Assembly (NCBI GenBank): GCA_035527715.1
Contig: DATKZY010000199.1
Coordinates: forward strand, 62,001-126,000
Length of the DNA stretch: 64,000 bases
Origin: DSUN01 sp035527715
GTDB lineage: Bacteria; Planctomycetota; PUPC01; DSUN01
Direction: 5' to 3'
In this document: positions 32,858 through 40,882 of the stretch, piece after piece
Numbering within the stretch: position 1 is the first letter of the stretch
Layout of the letters: the number at the start of each line of letters is the position of its first letter
Position numbers and translations under genes: made by a program
The notes under the pieces: model-generated
Told to the model about the DNA's origin: nothing
The model's input: only the letters and a program-made list of their open reading frames with translations
Databases searched by the model: none

Positions 32858-35391
32858 AGCAAGCAGTCTTCGGTTTCGTCCTCTCCATTGCTCTCTGCGC
32901 CCTGGGCGGCGAGGCGCTGACCTTCTCCACGCCACCCAGGGCGACCAGGCAGCAGGACGGCGCGGTCGTGTCCTTCGCCGTCTCCGCGCCCACGGATGTC
33001 GAGGTGGCGATCCTCGACGCCAAGGGCAAGGTGGTGCGCCACCTCGCCGCGGGCGCCCTCGGCGGCGAGAGCCCGCCCCCGCCGCCCCTCAAGCCAGGGC
33101 TTGCACAGGCGGTCGCCTGGGACGGCAAGGACGACCTCGGCGAGCCGGCCCGCGGCGGCCCGTTCCAGGCACGGGTGCGGGCGGGGATGAGCGTGGCCTT
33201 CGGCCGGATGATCGGCGGCAGCCCCTACACGGGCAGCGTGGACCAGATGCCCTACCGCGCGCCCGTCAACGGCCTCGCCGTGGACGCCGAGGGCAATCTC
33301 TACGTCAAGATGCAGTCGTCCATCGGCAGCCACGGCAACTCGGGCCGCTGGCCATGGCACGTCCGCAAGTTCGACAAGACGGGGAAGTATCTGGTGACCC
33401 TCCTGCCCTACCCGCCCTCGACCGACCCCGCGAAGGCGACCGGCTTCCGACTCCTCGACACCGGCGACGGAGGGCTCACGCCCGCGAACGAGAACAGCCT
33501 GTACCCGGTCTTCTACGTCTTCGGCAACGAGGTCGTCAACCGCCTGGTGGACGGCGCGCTGGTCTTCGTCCACAGCGAGCGACGGCAGCTCAACTTCTTC
33601 AAGCTCGACGGCTCGAACGCCCTACGAACCGTCACGATGTGGCCGCCGGAGGCCAAGCTCAACTGCCCCCGCTGGCTCGACATCCAGGTGGCCTTCTCGC
33701 CCGACGGCCGCACCGCCTACTACTCGAACGTCGCCGGCACCGCCTACGATGGCAAGACGCCAGCCGACGTCGATCCCAAGTGGCCGCAAGGCCGAATCTA
33801 CCGGCAGGACATCCAGGCCGGCACGCCGCCCGAGCGCTTCTTCGACCTGGAGCTGCCCGACTGGGGGGCCGCCAAGTACTGGATGCCCAGCGCCTGGGAC
33901 AAGAAGACCGCCGCCGCAGGCATCGCGGTGGACGCGAAGGGCAACGTGCTCGTGTGCGACCTCGTGAACCAGCAGGTCGTCGAGCTGAGTCCCGAGGGCA
34001 AGAAGCTGAGCGCCACGAGTGTGCCCTGGCCCGACAAGGTGATGGTGCACCCGAGGACGGGCGACCTCTACATCATCTCGCGGGGGGTCTCCCGCGGCTA
34101 CCTGCCCCCGGCGAAGCTCTCGAAGATCGCCGGACGCGGCGCGCAGGCCAAGGTCGTGGCCGAGCTGTCGCTCAGCGGCACCGTCGGCGGCTCCTTCGCC
34201 CTCGACACGAGCGCCGCCGGTGCCCGCGAAGCGGGCGCTGTCCTGTGGCTCGCCGGCACGACGGCCTCCGACACCAAGCTCCTGCGCGTCGAAGACCGCG
34301 GTGAACGCTTCGAGATCACCGACGACCAGCTCCTGAACCGCGATAGGAACGCCATCGAGTTCCTCGGCTACATGGACGTGGACGCGGAAGCGGAACTGGT
34401 CTACGTGACGGGCTCGCGGAACCTGGTGTGGCGGTACCAGGGCGACACGGGCGAGGGGGGGCTCGTGAAAATCAAGGCGGTGGACCTGGCGGTCGGCCCG
34501 GGCGGGATGGTCTACGCCTGGGGCACGGGCGGCTACGCCGGCCCCGTGGTCCGCTACACCCGCGACCTCGAGCCGGCGCCCCTCGAGGCCACGGGCAAGC
34601 ACACCTACGGCTCGCTCTACGGCCGGGCGGGCCGCGGGTGCAGCGTGTGCGGGCTCGACGTGGATGCCCGCGGCCGCGTGTTCGCCACCTGGGGCACCAA
34701 CGACTGCCACGTCGTCGCCTACGACGCCGCCGGCCAGCCCCTCCCCACCGAGCGCACGGTGACGCGGGGCGAGGGCGAGCACAAGGGCGAGGCCCCCGCC
34801 CTCATCACCGGCGTCTCGGGCTACGGCGGCAGCATCCGCGTGGACCTCGCCGGCAACCTCTATCTCGTGCAGGCAGGCCTCCCGAAGGGGTTCACCCCGC
34901 CGCGCGGCTACGAGAAGGACGAGGCGTATCGGCAGGCCGTCGGCACCATTCTGAAGTTCGGCCCCAAGGGCGGCGAGCGCTCGAAGGCGGAGGACGCCGT
35001 CATGGGGTTCAGTGGCGTGCAGGCCGTCTACCCCGGCTGCGGGCCGATCAGCCGCTGGCGCTGCGACGGCTCCTGCGCCTGCACCAAACCACGGTTCGAC
35101 GTGGACCCCTTCGGCCGCCTCTACATCCCCAACGCTATCACCTTCCAGGTCTCGGTGCGCGACAACGCGGGGAACGAGATCGCCCGCTTCGGCGCCTATG
35201 GGAACTTCGACGCCCAGGGGCCGAAGAGCAAGGAGCCGAAGCCCGACATCCCTCTCGGCTGGCCCCTCGCCGTCGGCGCAAGCGACCGCTTCATCTACGT
35301 CGGCGATTGCCTCAACCACCGCGTCGTCCGTGTCGCCAAGTCCTTCGCCGCCGAAGCCCTCTGCCCCATCGCACAGGGAGCGCCCCAGTGA
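32854..35391 (+). CDS. Secreted FlgD-Ig/NHL beta-propeller protein (family member 5 of 7)
   Basis: The 845-residue protein starts at ATG 32854, inside the stop of the previous gene (ATGA). Signal: AVFGFVLSIALCALGG. FlgD-like domain: DVEVAILDAKGKVVRHLAAG and VAWDGKDDLGEPARGG. NHL blades: GLAVDAEGNLYVKM, GIAVDAKGNVLVCDLVNQQVV. C-terminal signature: SCACTKPRFDVDPFGR (Cys741-x-Cys743), then ITFQVSVRDNAGNEIARFGA, IPLGWPLAVGA and YVGDCLNHRVVRVAK, ending AEALCPIA. The high identity to member 4 in the FlgD and terminal strands marks the two as tandem duplicates; the blades differ more. The next gene again starts in its stop codon. No catalytic motif. Confidence 0.73.
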   Translation: MKQAVFGFVLSIALCALGGEALTFSTPPRATRQQDGAVVSFAVSAPTDVEVAILDAKGKVVRHLAAGALGGESPPPPPLKPGLAQAVAWDGKDDLGEPARGGPFQARVRAGMSVAFGRMIGGSPYTGSVDQMPYRAPVNGLAVDAEGNLYVKMQSSIGSHGNSGRWPWHVRKFDKTGKYLVTLLPYPPSTDPAKATGFRLLDTGDGGLTPANENSLYPVFYVFGNEVVNRLVDGALVFVHSERRQLNFFKLDGSNALRTVTMWPPEAKLNCPRWLDIQVAFSPDGRTAYYSNVAGTAYDGKTPADVDPKWPQGRIYRQDIQAGTPPERFFDLELPDWGAAKYWMPSAWDKKTAAAGIAVDAKGNVLVCDLVNQQVVELSPEGKKLSATSVPWPDKVMVHPRTGDLYIISRGVSRGYLPPAKLSKIAGRGAQAKVVAELSLSGTVGGSFALDTSAAGAREAGAVLWLAGTTASDTKLLRVEDRGERFEITDDQLLNRDRNAIEFLGYMDVDAEAELVYVTGSRNLVWRYQGDTGEGGLVKIKAVDLAVGPGGMVYAWGTGGYAGPVVRYTRDLEPAPLEATGKHTYGSLYGRAGRGCSVCGLDVDARGRVFATWGTNDCHVVAYDAAGQPLPTERTVTRGEGEHKGEAPALITGVSGYGGSIRVDLAGNLYLVQAGLPKGFTPPRGYEKDEAYRQAVGTILKFGPKGGERSKAEDAVMGFSGVQAVYPGCGPISRWRCDGSCACTKPRFDVDPFGRLYIPNAITFQVSVRDNAGNEIARFGAYGNFDAQGPKSKEPKPDIPLGWPLAVGASDRFIYVGDCLNHRVVRVAKSFAAEALCPIAQGAPQ

Positions 35392-38021
35392 CACACCTCG
35401 TCGCCCTCCTCCTCGCCGTCGCCACCGGCCTCTCCTTCGCCGGCGAACTCGCCTTCACCTCGCCGCCGAAAGCCGCCAGGGACGGCGCCGCGACCAAGGT
35501 CGCCTTCGCCCTGTCGGCCCCAACCGACGTCGAGGTGGCGGTTCTCGATGCCAAGGGCAGCGTCGTTCGCCACCTCGTGGCGGGCGCTCTGGGGCCCAAT
35601 GCGCCCGCCCCGCTCAAGAAGGACTCCCTCGCCCAGGAAATCGTCTGGGACGGTCTCGACGACTTCGGGAAGCCCGCCGCCGGCGGGCCGTTCCGCGTCA
35701 GGGCATCCGCCGGAACCAGGCCGAAGCTCGACAAGATCGTCGGCTGGGACGGCAATACCCTCGGCAGCGCCGTGGTCGGGCTGACAGTCGGCCCGAAGGG
35801 CGAGCTGTTCGTCCTCACCTCGGAGGGCTCCCGCGGCCGCTCGACGCTCCGCGTGCTGGACCGCGAGGGCAGATACCTTCGCACCCTCGTGCCCTACCCA
35901 TCGAACCTGCCGAAGGAGCGCACCGAGCCCTTCGGCCAGCTCGAGGTGGAGGGCGAGCGCCTGCCCATCGTGTTCAACGGCCACGGCGGCAATCTGCTGC
36001 CCCTCACGAGCGGCATGAAGAAGCAGAACATGGCCTTCGCGCCCATTGCCGGCAATGGGCTCCCGAAGGGCTGCCTCCTGATGGCGAGCGCCGTGGGCAG
36101 CATCGTCGAGCACGGCCCCCCCCGCCATCTCCTGGCTCTGGCGCCGGACGGGGGCGCGCCAAGGGACATGGCTTTCGTTGGCCCCCAGATCCGCCAGCCC
36201 GTCGGCTTCATGGGCGGCGCGGGCGAAGGGTCCAGCCGCTTCTTCGATCACCTGGCCATCAGCCCCGATGGCGAGTGGATCTACCTGACGCTGGCAGGCG
36301 AAGGCTGGCGCTTCAAGCCCCGCCACGCCGTGTTCCGCCTGAAGTGGACGGATGCCGAATTGAGCGCGCCCTTCCTCGGCCACGACGAACCCGGCGACGA
36401 CGACGCTCATTTCAACGACCCCCAGGGCCTCGCCACCGACAAGGCAGGCAACCTCTTCGTGTGCGACCGCGGCAACAACCGGGTCGTGGCCTTCTCGCCC
36501 GATGGCAAGCTCCTGGGCAAGTTCCCCGTCGCCGACCCGGAGCAGATCACCGTTCACCCGCGCTCCGGCGAGGTCTACGTGGCCTGCCGCAAGGCCGGCA
36601 GGATCGTGCCCGACTGCAAGCTCCTCAAGCTCTCCCCCTTCGCTGCGAATCCCCCGCGCGAGATGGCCGCGTTGGAGATCAGCAACCTCGACCTCATCGC
36701 ACTCGACCCCGAGGCCACCCCGCCTCGGCTCTGGGCCTACGCCGGCGCGCTGCGGACAGGCACGAGCCGCGACCGCTACAGCCGCCCCGAGCTGCGCCCC
36801 GTCGAGGACCGGGGCATCTCGCTCGAGCTGGGCGCACCAGTGAGCAACACGAACGGCCTGAGCTTCCCGACGTTCTTCGCGGTGGACGTGGAGCGGAATC
36901 GAATCCTCATTGACGACTCGTTCGCGAGCAGCCTGCCCCTGATGGCCCTCGACCTGGGGTCGGGGAAGAAGACGCCATTCGTCCGGGGCACCGCCGTCGC
37001 CCTCGACCGAGCGGGGAATGTCTACGTCGCCGACGGCTACGACTCGAACACGATCTCGCGCTACGACCCGTCGGGGAAGCCGCTGCCCTTCGCCTCGGCC
37101 AATTCCCACAAGCTGCCCGTCGGCAAGTACCGCGCCTACGGCCCCGACCTGGGCCTGCGCGGCCTGTGCGTGGGGCACAACGGCGACATCTATCTCATCC
37201 GCTCCCACAACTACGGCCTCGAGGACGGCGCGGCCGCACGCCTCGACGTCTACGGGCCCGACGGCGCCCGCAAGCGCACGCTCGTGGACGGCCTCGGCCA
37301 CGGCGATTGCGGCCTGGGCGTGGACCCGCGCGGCAACGTGTTCCTCGGCTGCAACCTGAAGACGAAGGAGCAGCCCTTCCCCCCCGAGTTCATGGGCAAG
37401 GTGCCCCAGGAGCCCTGGGTCTGGTGGCGCAAGGGGAAGCGCGAAGTGCCCTGGTGCTACCCCTACGCCAACGCCTATCTGTACCACTGGGGCGCGGTGC
37501 TCAAGTTCGGCCCCGACGGCGGCACCCTCTACGGCCACGCCCCCAACGGCTCGAAGACCCCGCCCCCCGCCTCCCTGCTGCTGGCGGCGGCGCCGCCCGA
37601 CGCCCTGTCGCTCTGGTCCGGCTACCTCGCCAGGGAGATCAAGGTCAAGGGCGCCCTCTGGCGCCACGCGGGCTACGGCATCGTGCCCACCTCGGACGTG
37701 AATTGGGGCGACCCGGCCTGCATGTGCATGGTGAGCCAGTTGGCCGTGGACGACTACGGGCGGGTCTTCGCTCCCAACGTGTTCCGGTTCTGCGTGGAGT
37801 TGCTCGACACGAACGGGAACCTGCTCGGCCGCATCGGCCACTATGGGAACGCCGACAGCGCCGGCCCGGACAGCAGGGTGCCGGAGCCCGAGATCGCCTT
37901 CGCCTGGCCCGCCTTCGCGTCGGCGGGCGGCGAGAAGCTGTACGTGTGCGACTCGGTGAATCGCCGCGTCGTCGTCGTGCGCTTCGACCACGCGGCGACG
38001 GCGGAGTGCCCGCTGCCGTGA
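35388..38021 (+). CDS. Secreted FlgD-Ig/NHL beta-propeller protein (family member 6 of 7)
   Basis: The 877-residue protein starts at GTG 35388 (GTGA overlap, AGGGAG upstream). Signal: VALLLAVATGLSFAG. FlgD-like domain: DVEVAVLDAKGSVVRHLVAG and IVWDGLDDFGKPAAGG. NHL blades: GLATDKAGNLFVCDRGNNRVV, AVALDRAGNVYVADGYDSN. It is the most diverged at the tail: ACMCMVSQLAVDDYGR keeps the C-x-C pair (Cys778, Cys780) but has QLAVD in place of RFDVD. GNLLGRIGHYGNADSAGPD and EIAFAWPAF follow. Last gene of the operon; a convergent gene ends ten bases beyond its stop and no terminator hairpin is obvious. Keeping C-x-C while losing RFD suggests the cysteines are the more important element. Confidence 0.72.
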   Translation: MTHLVALLLAVATGLSFAGELAFTSPPKAARDGAATKVAFALSAPTDVEVAVLDAKGSVVRHLVAGALGPNAPAPLKKDSLAQEIVWDGLDDFGKPAAGGPFRVRASAGTRPKLDKIVGWDGNTLGSAVVGLTVGPKGELFVLTSEGSRGRSTLRVLDREGRYLRTLVPYPSNLPKERTEPFGQLEVEGERLPIVFNGHGGNLLPLTSGMKKQNMAFAPIAGNGLPKGCLLMASAVGSIVEHGPPRHLLALAPDGGAPRDMAFVGPQIRQPVGFMGGAGEGSSRFFDHLAISPDGEWIYLTLAGEGWRFKPRHAVFRLKWTDAELSAPFLGHDEPGDDDAHFNDPQGLATDKAGNLFVCDRGNNRVVAFSPDGKLLGKFPVADPEQITVHPRSGEVYVACRKAGRIVPDCKLLKLSPFAANPPREMAALEISNLDLIALDPEATPPRLWAYAGALRTGTSRDRYSRPELRPVEDRGISLELGAPVSNTNGLSFPTFFAVDVERNRILIDDSFASSLPLMALDLGSGKKTPFVRGTAVALDRAGNVYVADGYDSNTISRYDPSGKPLPFASANSHKLPVGKYRAYGPDLGLRGLCVGHNGDIYLIRSHNYGLEDGAAARLDVYGPDGARKRTLVDGLGHGDCGLGVDPRGNVFLGCNLKTKEQPFPPEFMGKVPQEPWVWWRKGKREVPWCYPYANAYLYHWGAVLKFGPDGGTLYGHAPNGSKTPPPASLLLAAAPPDALSLWSGYLAREIKVKGALWRHAGYGIVPTSDVNWGDPACMCMVSQLAVDDYGRVFAPNVFRFCVELLDTNGNLLGRIGHYGNADSAGPDSRVPEPEIAFAWPAFASAGGEKLYVCDSVNRRVVVVRFDHAATAECPLP

Positions 38022-38031
38022 GGCCCCTGGC

Positions 38032-38763
38032 TCAACCGTCCGCCTCCTCCGAGGCCAGGTTGGCCCGCAGGTCGGCCACGCAGAGGTCACAGAAGGGGGG
38101 GCCGGCGAGGCGAAGGTCGGTGAGCCGTTCCAGGTCCTCGGGCACGTGGGTGCAGGCGCCGAGCAGGCAGGGGTTCGTGCAGGCGAGCCGAGGGGTAAGC
38201 TCCAGGGCCTCGCTGCGCATCGCGGGCGCGCCGAACAGGTGGGCCATCTCGCGCATCGCCAGGGTCTTCAGCAGGCTGTACGACACGCGGTCCAGCGCGG
38301 CGATGTCGTGCATCGAGATGACCGCGGCCACCCCGACCAGGGCGCAGCCGGGCGTGGCCGCGAGGCCGAAGTGCTCCTCCTCGGCGGGGTCGAACACCGG
38401 CTGGTCAACGAGGAGGACGTCGTAGTGGTCGCCCAGGGCGTCCTCGCGACGCCAGGGCTCGTCGCGGAACGCGGCGAGCAGGGCCTGGCCATCCACGCGG
38501 CGACGGCGGGCCTCCCGCGCGTGCTCGATGTACCACTTCACGCTCAGGTAGGGCACCATGTAGCCCTGCTCATCCATGTAGGCGGGGTGGCGCCACGCGC
38601 CATAGTCGGTCACGGGCGGCAGCCACTCGCGCCCCACGGTCACGAAGATGTCGCACAGGGCGTCGTACACCGCCAGCCGATCGGGGCGATAGGGCCGCTC
38701 GTCGAGCAGATTGATGGGCTTGAGGAACTTCACCGCTGCCACAGCGCAAACCCGCCTTGCCAT
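38032..38763 (-). CDS. Metzincin-like protein with altered zinc-binding motif
   Basis: The 243-residue protein has a metzincin/archaemetzincin-like C-terminal half: LLKTLAMREMAHLFGAP aligns with HExxHxxG, but the first His is Arg171 (Glu172 and His175 remain). Five cysteines follow in an archaemetzincin-like order: Cys195, Cys199, Cys204, then Cys225 and Cys228 (FCDLC). Known archaemetzincins use HExxHxxGxxHC and four Cys for a structural zinc. Here catalysis is probably lost or rewired, while a structural zinc may remain. No signal peptide is convincing. Its start overlaps the promoter of the divergent HEAT-repeat gene, and it converges on the big operon. The family call is tentative; it may be an unrelated Cys-rich protein. 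Confidence 0.45.
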   Translation of the reverse strand: MARRVCAVAAVKFLKPINLLDERPYRPDRLAVYDALCDIFVTVGREWLPPVTDYGAWRHPAYMDEQGYMVPYLSVKWYIEHAREARRRRVDGQALLAAFRDEPWRREDALGDHYDVLLVDQPVFDPAEEEHFGLAATPGCALVGVAAVISMHDIAALDRVSYSLLKTLAMREMAHLFGAPAMRSEALELTPRLACTNPCLLGACTHVPEDLERLTDLRLAGPPFCDLCVADLRANLASEEADG

Positions 38764-38784
38764 GAGGCCAGAATGGGCTATACT
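38757..38784 (+). promoter_or_regulatory. Sigma-70 promoter for the HEAT-repeat gene
   Basis: TTGCCA (38757-38762) and TATACT (38779-38784) are 16 nt apart. The predicted start near 38791 makes ATG 38826, not 38793, the likely initiation codon. The -35 overlaps the start codon of the divergent gene. Confidence 0.6.
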
Positions 38785-38825
38785 ATAGGCAGATGCCTCG
38801 TCGCCGGCCAGGAGAGAGAGGACCC

Positions 38826-39392
38826 ATGCAACTGAGCATGAACTTCAGGACGACGGTGGCCCTGGCGCTCCTGGGCGCCGGGGGATACTACGTGTACGGC
38901 CTGTTCTTCGCCGACATCGAGAGCGGCGACCTGGGCAAGCTGATGCGCGAGCACCGCCACGCCGAGCCGGCGCGCCAGGCGATCCTCAAGCACCGCATCA
39001 TGGTCGTCTACAATTCGGCCCGGGACTATGGGATGGTGTTCCGCGCGCTCGATAGCCCGAGCCCGGCGACCCAGGCGCTCGCCGTCGAGACCCTCACCGA
39101 GAAGGTCGAGCGGCGCGCGCTGCCCAAGCTCACCGAGATGCTCGGAGACCCGGACCGCCCCGAGCTGGTCAAGGAGGCCCTGGCAACTGCCATGGGCACC
39201 CTCAGCGTCCACGAGGCCATCCCTCGCCTCGTGGACATGACCGACGTGTCGGAGCCGCCTGGCGCCCGAGCCGCCGCCCACCATGCGCTCCTGAGGCTCA
39301 CCGGCGCCGGCGCCCAGGTCAAGCTGGGCGCAGGCACCCGCGAGCAGTGGGACAACTGGCTGCGAAGCCGCCGCGTCACCGGCGTCCGCTGA
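38826..39392 (+). CDS. Membrane-anchored HEAT-repeat protein
   Basis: The 188-residue protein has an N-terminal membrane segment (TVALALLGAGGYYVYGLFF) and then an all-helical region. Its repeats have HEAT/PBS-lyase-like spacing: ALAVETLTEKVERRALPKLTEML, LVKEALATAMGTLSVHEAIPRLVDM and ARAAAHHALLRLTG. Such repeats usually mediate protein-protein contact. The ATG at 38826 is preceded by GGAGAGAGAGG and agrees with the promoter. No lipobox or catalytic motif is seen. It is convergent with the 39415-40236 gene, with only 22 nt between the stops. Function unknown; a small membrane adaptor is likely. Confidence 0.7.
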   Translation: MQLSMNFRTTVALALLGAGGYYVYGLFFADIESGDLGKLMREHRHAEPARQAILKHRIMVVYNSARDYGMVFRALDSPSPATQALAVETLTEKVERRALPKLTEMLGDPDRPELVKEALATAMGTLSVHEAIPRLVDMTDVSEPPGARAAAHHALLRLTGAGAQVKLGAGTREQWDNWLRSRRVTGVR

Positions 39393-39414
39393 GCGCCCCT
39401 GCCCCATCGTGCCG

Positions 39415-40236
39415 TTACCCCTTCTTGTCCGTGGCACCGCGCGTGCTCCCCTTCTCTCTCTCCGGGGCCTCGTCCAGCAGCGGCTCCTTCACCAGCGTCA
39501 GCCCGAACAGCGTCGTCTCCTTCAGCACCTCCCCGTTCGGCGACACCCAGGCGTGCGCCGTCACGAGCCCGGAGCGGATCTCGACGACGTGCGTGTTCCA
39601 GGTCTCCCCGTGCCACACGAGCGGCTCGAGCCGCAGCACGTGGAGCTCGACCTCGCTCGGCTCCAGGGTCAGGGGGTTCAGCACCAGCGTCGTCCACCGC
39701 AGCCCCACCCGCAGCGGCGGCAGGGCCAACAGCGGCGAGAGCCCGCTTGCCACCATGCCGCCCGGCGGCAAGGGCAGTCTGCGCACGTGGTCCTCCTCGC
39801 CGTCCACCCGCGCGCGCAGCACCAGCTCCCCCTCCACGACCTCCCCCTTGCACTCCGCGCCCATCACGGGGGAGCTCAGCACCACCGCGAAGCTCTCCAG
39901 CGCGTGCCCCTTCCCCACGACCACGTTCGTGTCGAGCCCGAACGCCGCGAGCTTCTCCAGATCGCCTGGCACCGCCGCCTGCACCCGCGTGATGTTCGTG
40001 ATCCGGTACCTCTCGTCGTCCGAGTAGTAGAACACCGTCTCGCTGTAGCCCACCTTCTTCTGCTGCCAGAAGATGCCCATCCGGCAGTGGTAGTTCTGCC
40101 GTTCCGGCGTGAGCACGCTTCGGTACGTGCCGGGCACGAACTCCGGCTTGACCTCGAGGAGCCAGCGGCGCACGAGCGACGCCATCATCACGGCCCACAA
40201 GCCCACGACCACCACGATCACCAGCCGATACCGCAT
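39415..40236 (-). CDS. Membrane-anchored protein of unknown function
   Basis: The 273-residue protein has one N-terminal membrane helix (YRLVIVVVVGLWAVMMASLV) and an exported beta-rich domain. GIFWQQKKVGYSETVFYYSD and ITNITRVQ recall the beta module that precedes transglutaminase domains in some envelope proteins, but no Cys-His-Asp transglutaminase core follows. The end is charged (EREKGSTRGATDKKG). ATG 40236 was chosen because the 46 residues of the longer frame (to 40374) are translated REP repeats. It lies downstream of the CYTH gene on the same strand, with the REP cluster between. I do not recognise the family. Confidence 0.65.
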   Translation of the reverse strand: MRYRLVIVVVVGLWAVMMASLVRRWLLEVKPEFVPGTYRSVLTPERQNYHCRMGIFWQQKKVGYSETVFYYSDDERYRITNITRVQAAVPGDLEKLAAFGLDTNVVVGKGHALESFAVVLSSPVMGAECKGEVVEGELVLRARVDGEEDHVRRLPLPPGGMVASGLSPLLALPPLRVGLRWTTLVLNPLTLEPSEVELHVLRLEPLVWHGETWNTHVVEIRSGLVTAHAWVSPNGEVLKETTLFGLTLVKEPLLDEAPEREKGSTRGATDKKG

Positions 40237-40261
40237 CCGCCAAGCCCTTCTGAAGCGGGTA

Positions 40262-40354
40262 GTTCGGAGTGCGGCCTTCAGGCCGTATCTTCCGTTCGGA
40301 GTGCGGCCTTCAGGCCGTATCTTGACGGTACGGGCTAAAGCCCGCACTCCGAAC
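40262..40354. repeat. REP cluster: two direct units and one inverted unit
   Basis: GTTCGGAGTGCGGCCTTCAG begins identical 30-nt units at 40262-40291 and 40294-40323. A third copy, with the GGGCTTTAGCCC variant core, is inverted at 40330-40354. Each has an internal palindrome (CGGCCTTCAGGCCG or CGGGCTAAAGCCCG). It lies between the CYTH gene and the membrane protein. Confidence 0.9.
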
Positions 40355-40360
40355 CCCCGC

Positions 40361-40882
40361 TCATTCCTCCGCACCCCCTGCCAACAAGTCGCTGTACGAC
40401 GCGGCCACCAGCTCGGCGTCGCCGATCCCCAATTCGCTGCGGAGCCGGCGCAGGAGAGCGTTCGACGCGGCGTCCGAGCTTCCGCCCCCCATCACCGCCT
40501 CGAACTCCACGAACGTGCCAAGGCCCGCCACGTCGTCCAGATGGATCCGCACGTTCTCCAGCAGATAGAGCGTGCGCGTCTTCTCCACGCGGCAGCGAAT
40601 GCCGTGTTTCGCGGCCAGAGCGGCCAGTGCCCCCGATGCGTCGGCCACTGGCGACACCTCGTAGAGGCTCTCGCGGGCGCCGGCCACGTCGTCGCGCTGG
40701 TATCGCACAAGCGCCGCGTCGCCCGGCTCCTCGACCCGCAGCTTCAGCCGCCCCTTGGTCACCGCGAAGTAGGTGTCCACCTGACGCCGCGTCCACACCC
40801 GCCGCGCGCCCAGCCGCTCGCAGGCGGCCGCCGCGCGGGCGAGGTCCGCACACCGCGCCTTCAGTTCGATGTTCCGCCTCAC
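40361..40882 (-). CDS. CYTH-domain phosphohydrolase/adenylate-cyclase-like protein (CyaB type)
   Basis: The 173-residue protein matches the CYTH tunnel fold. RNIELKAR at the start is the form of the ExExK motif found in class IV cyclase-like CYTH proteins. Then come DTYFAVTKGRLKLRVEE, LVRYQRDDV, a basic strand (GIRCRVEKTRTLYLLENVRIHLDDV) and LGTFVEFEAVM near the end. CYTH enzymes act on triphosphates (thiamine triphosphate, polyphosphate or ATP to cAMP) with metal ions in the tunnel; which one applies here is unknown. GTG 40882 overlaps the stop of the FucI-like gene (GTGA), so the two are translationally coupled. It is cytosolic, with no signal peptide. Confidence 0.85.
   Translation of the reverse strand: MRRNIELKARCADLARAAAACERLGARRVWTRRQVDTYFAVTKGRLKLRVEEPGDAALVRYQRDDVAGARESLYEVSPVADASGALAALAAKHGIRCRVEKTRTLYLLENVRIHLDDVAGLGTFVEFEAVMGGGSSDAASNALLRRLRSELGIGDAELVAASYSDLLAGGAEE

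Noticed and set aside
13437..38021. c-type cytochrome motifs in the propeller family
   Set aside because: The conserved cysteines are C-x-C without the following His; no CxxCH heme site was found in these proteins.
40262..40354. Possible CRISPR array
   Set aside because: Only two direct copies plus one inverted copy, no spacers of regular length and no cas genes. The units fold as REP hairpins.
40237..40374. N-terminal extension of the membrane protein ending at 39415
   Set aside because: These codons are a read-through of the REP cluster. The natural start is just before the membrane helix at 40236.
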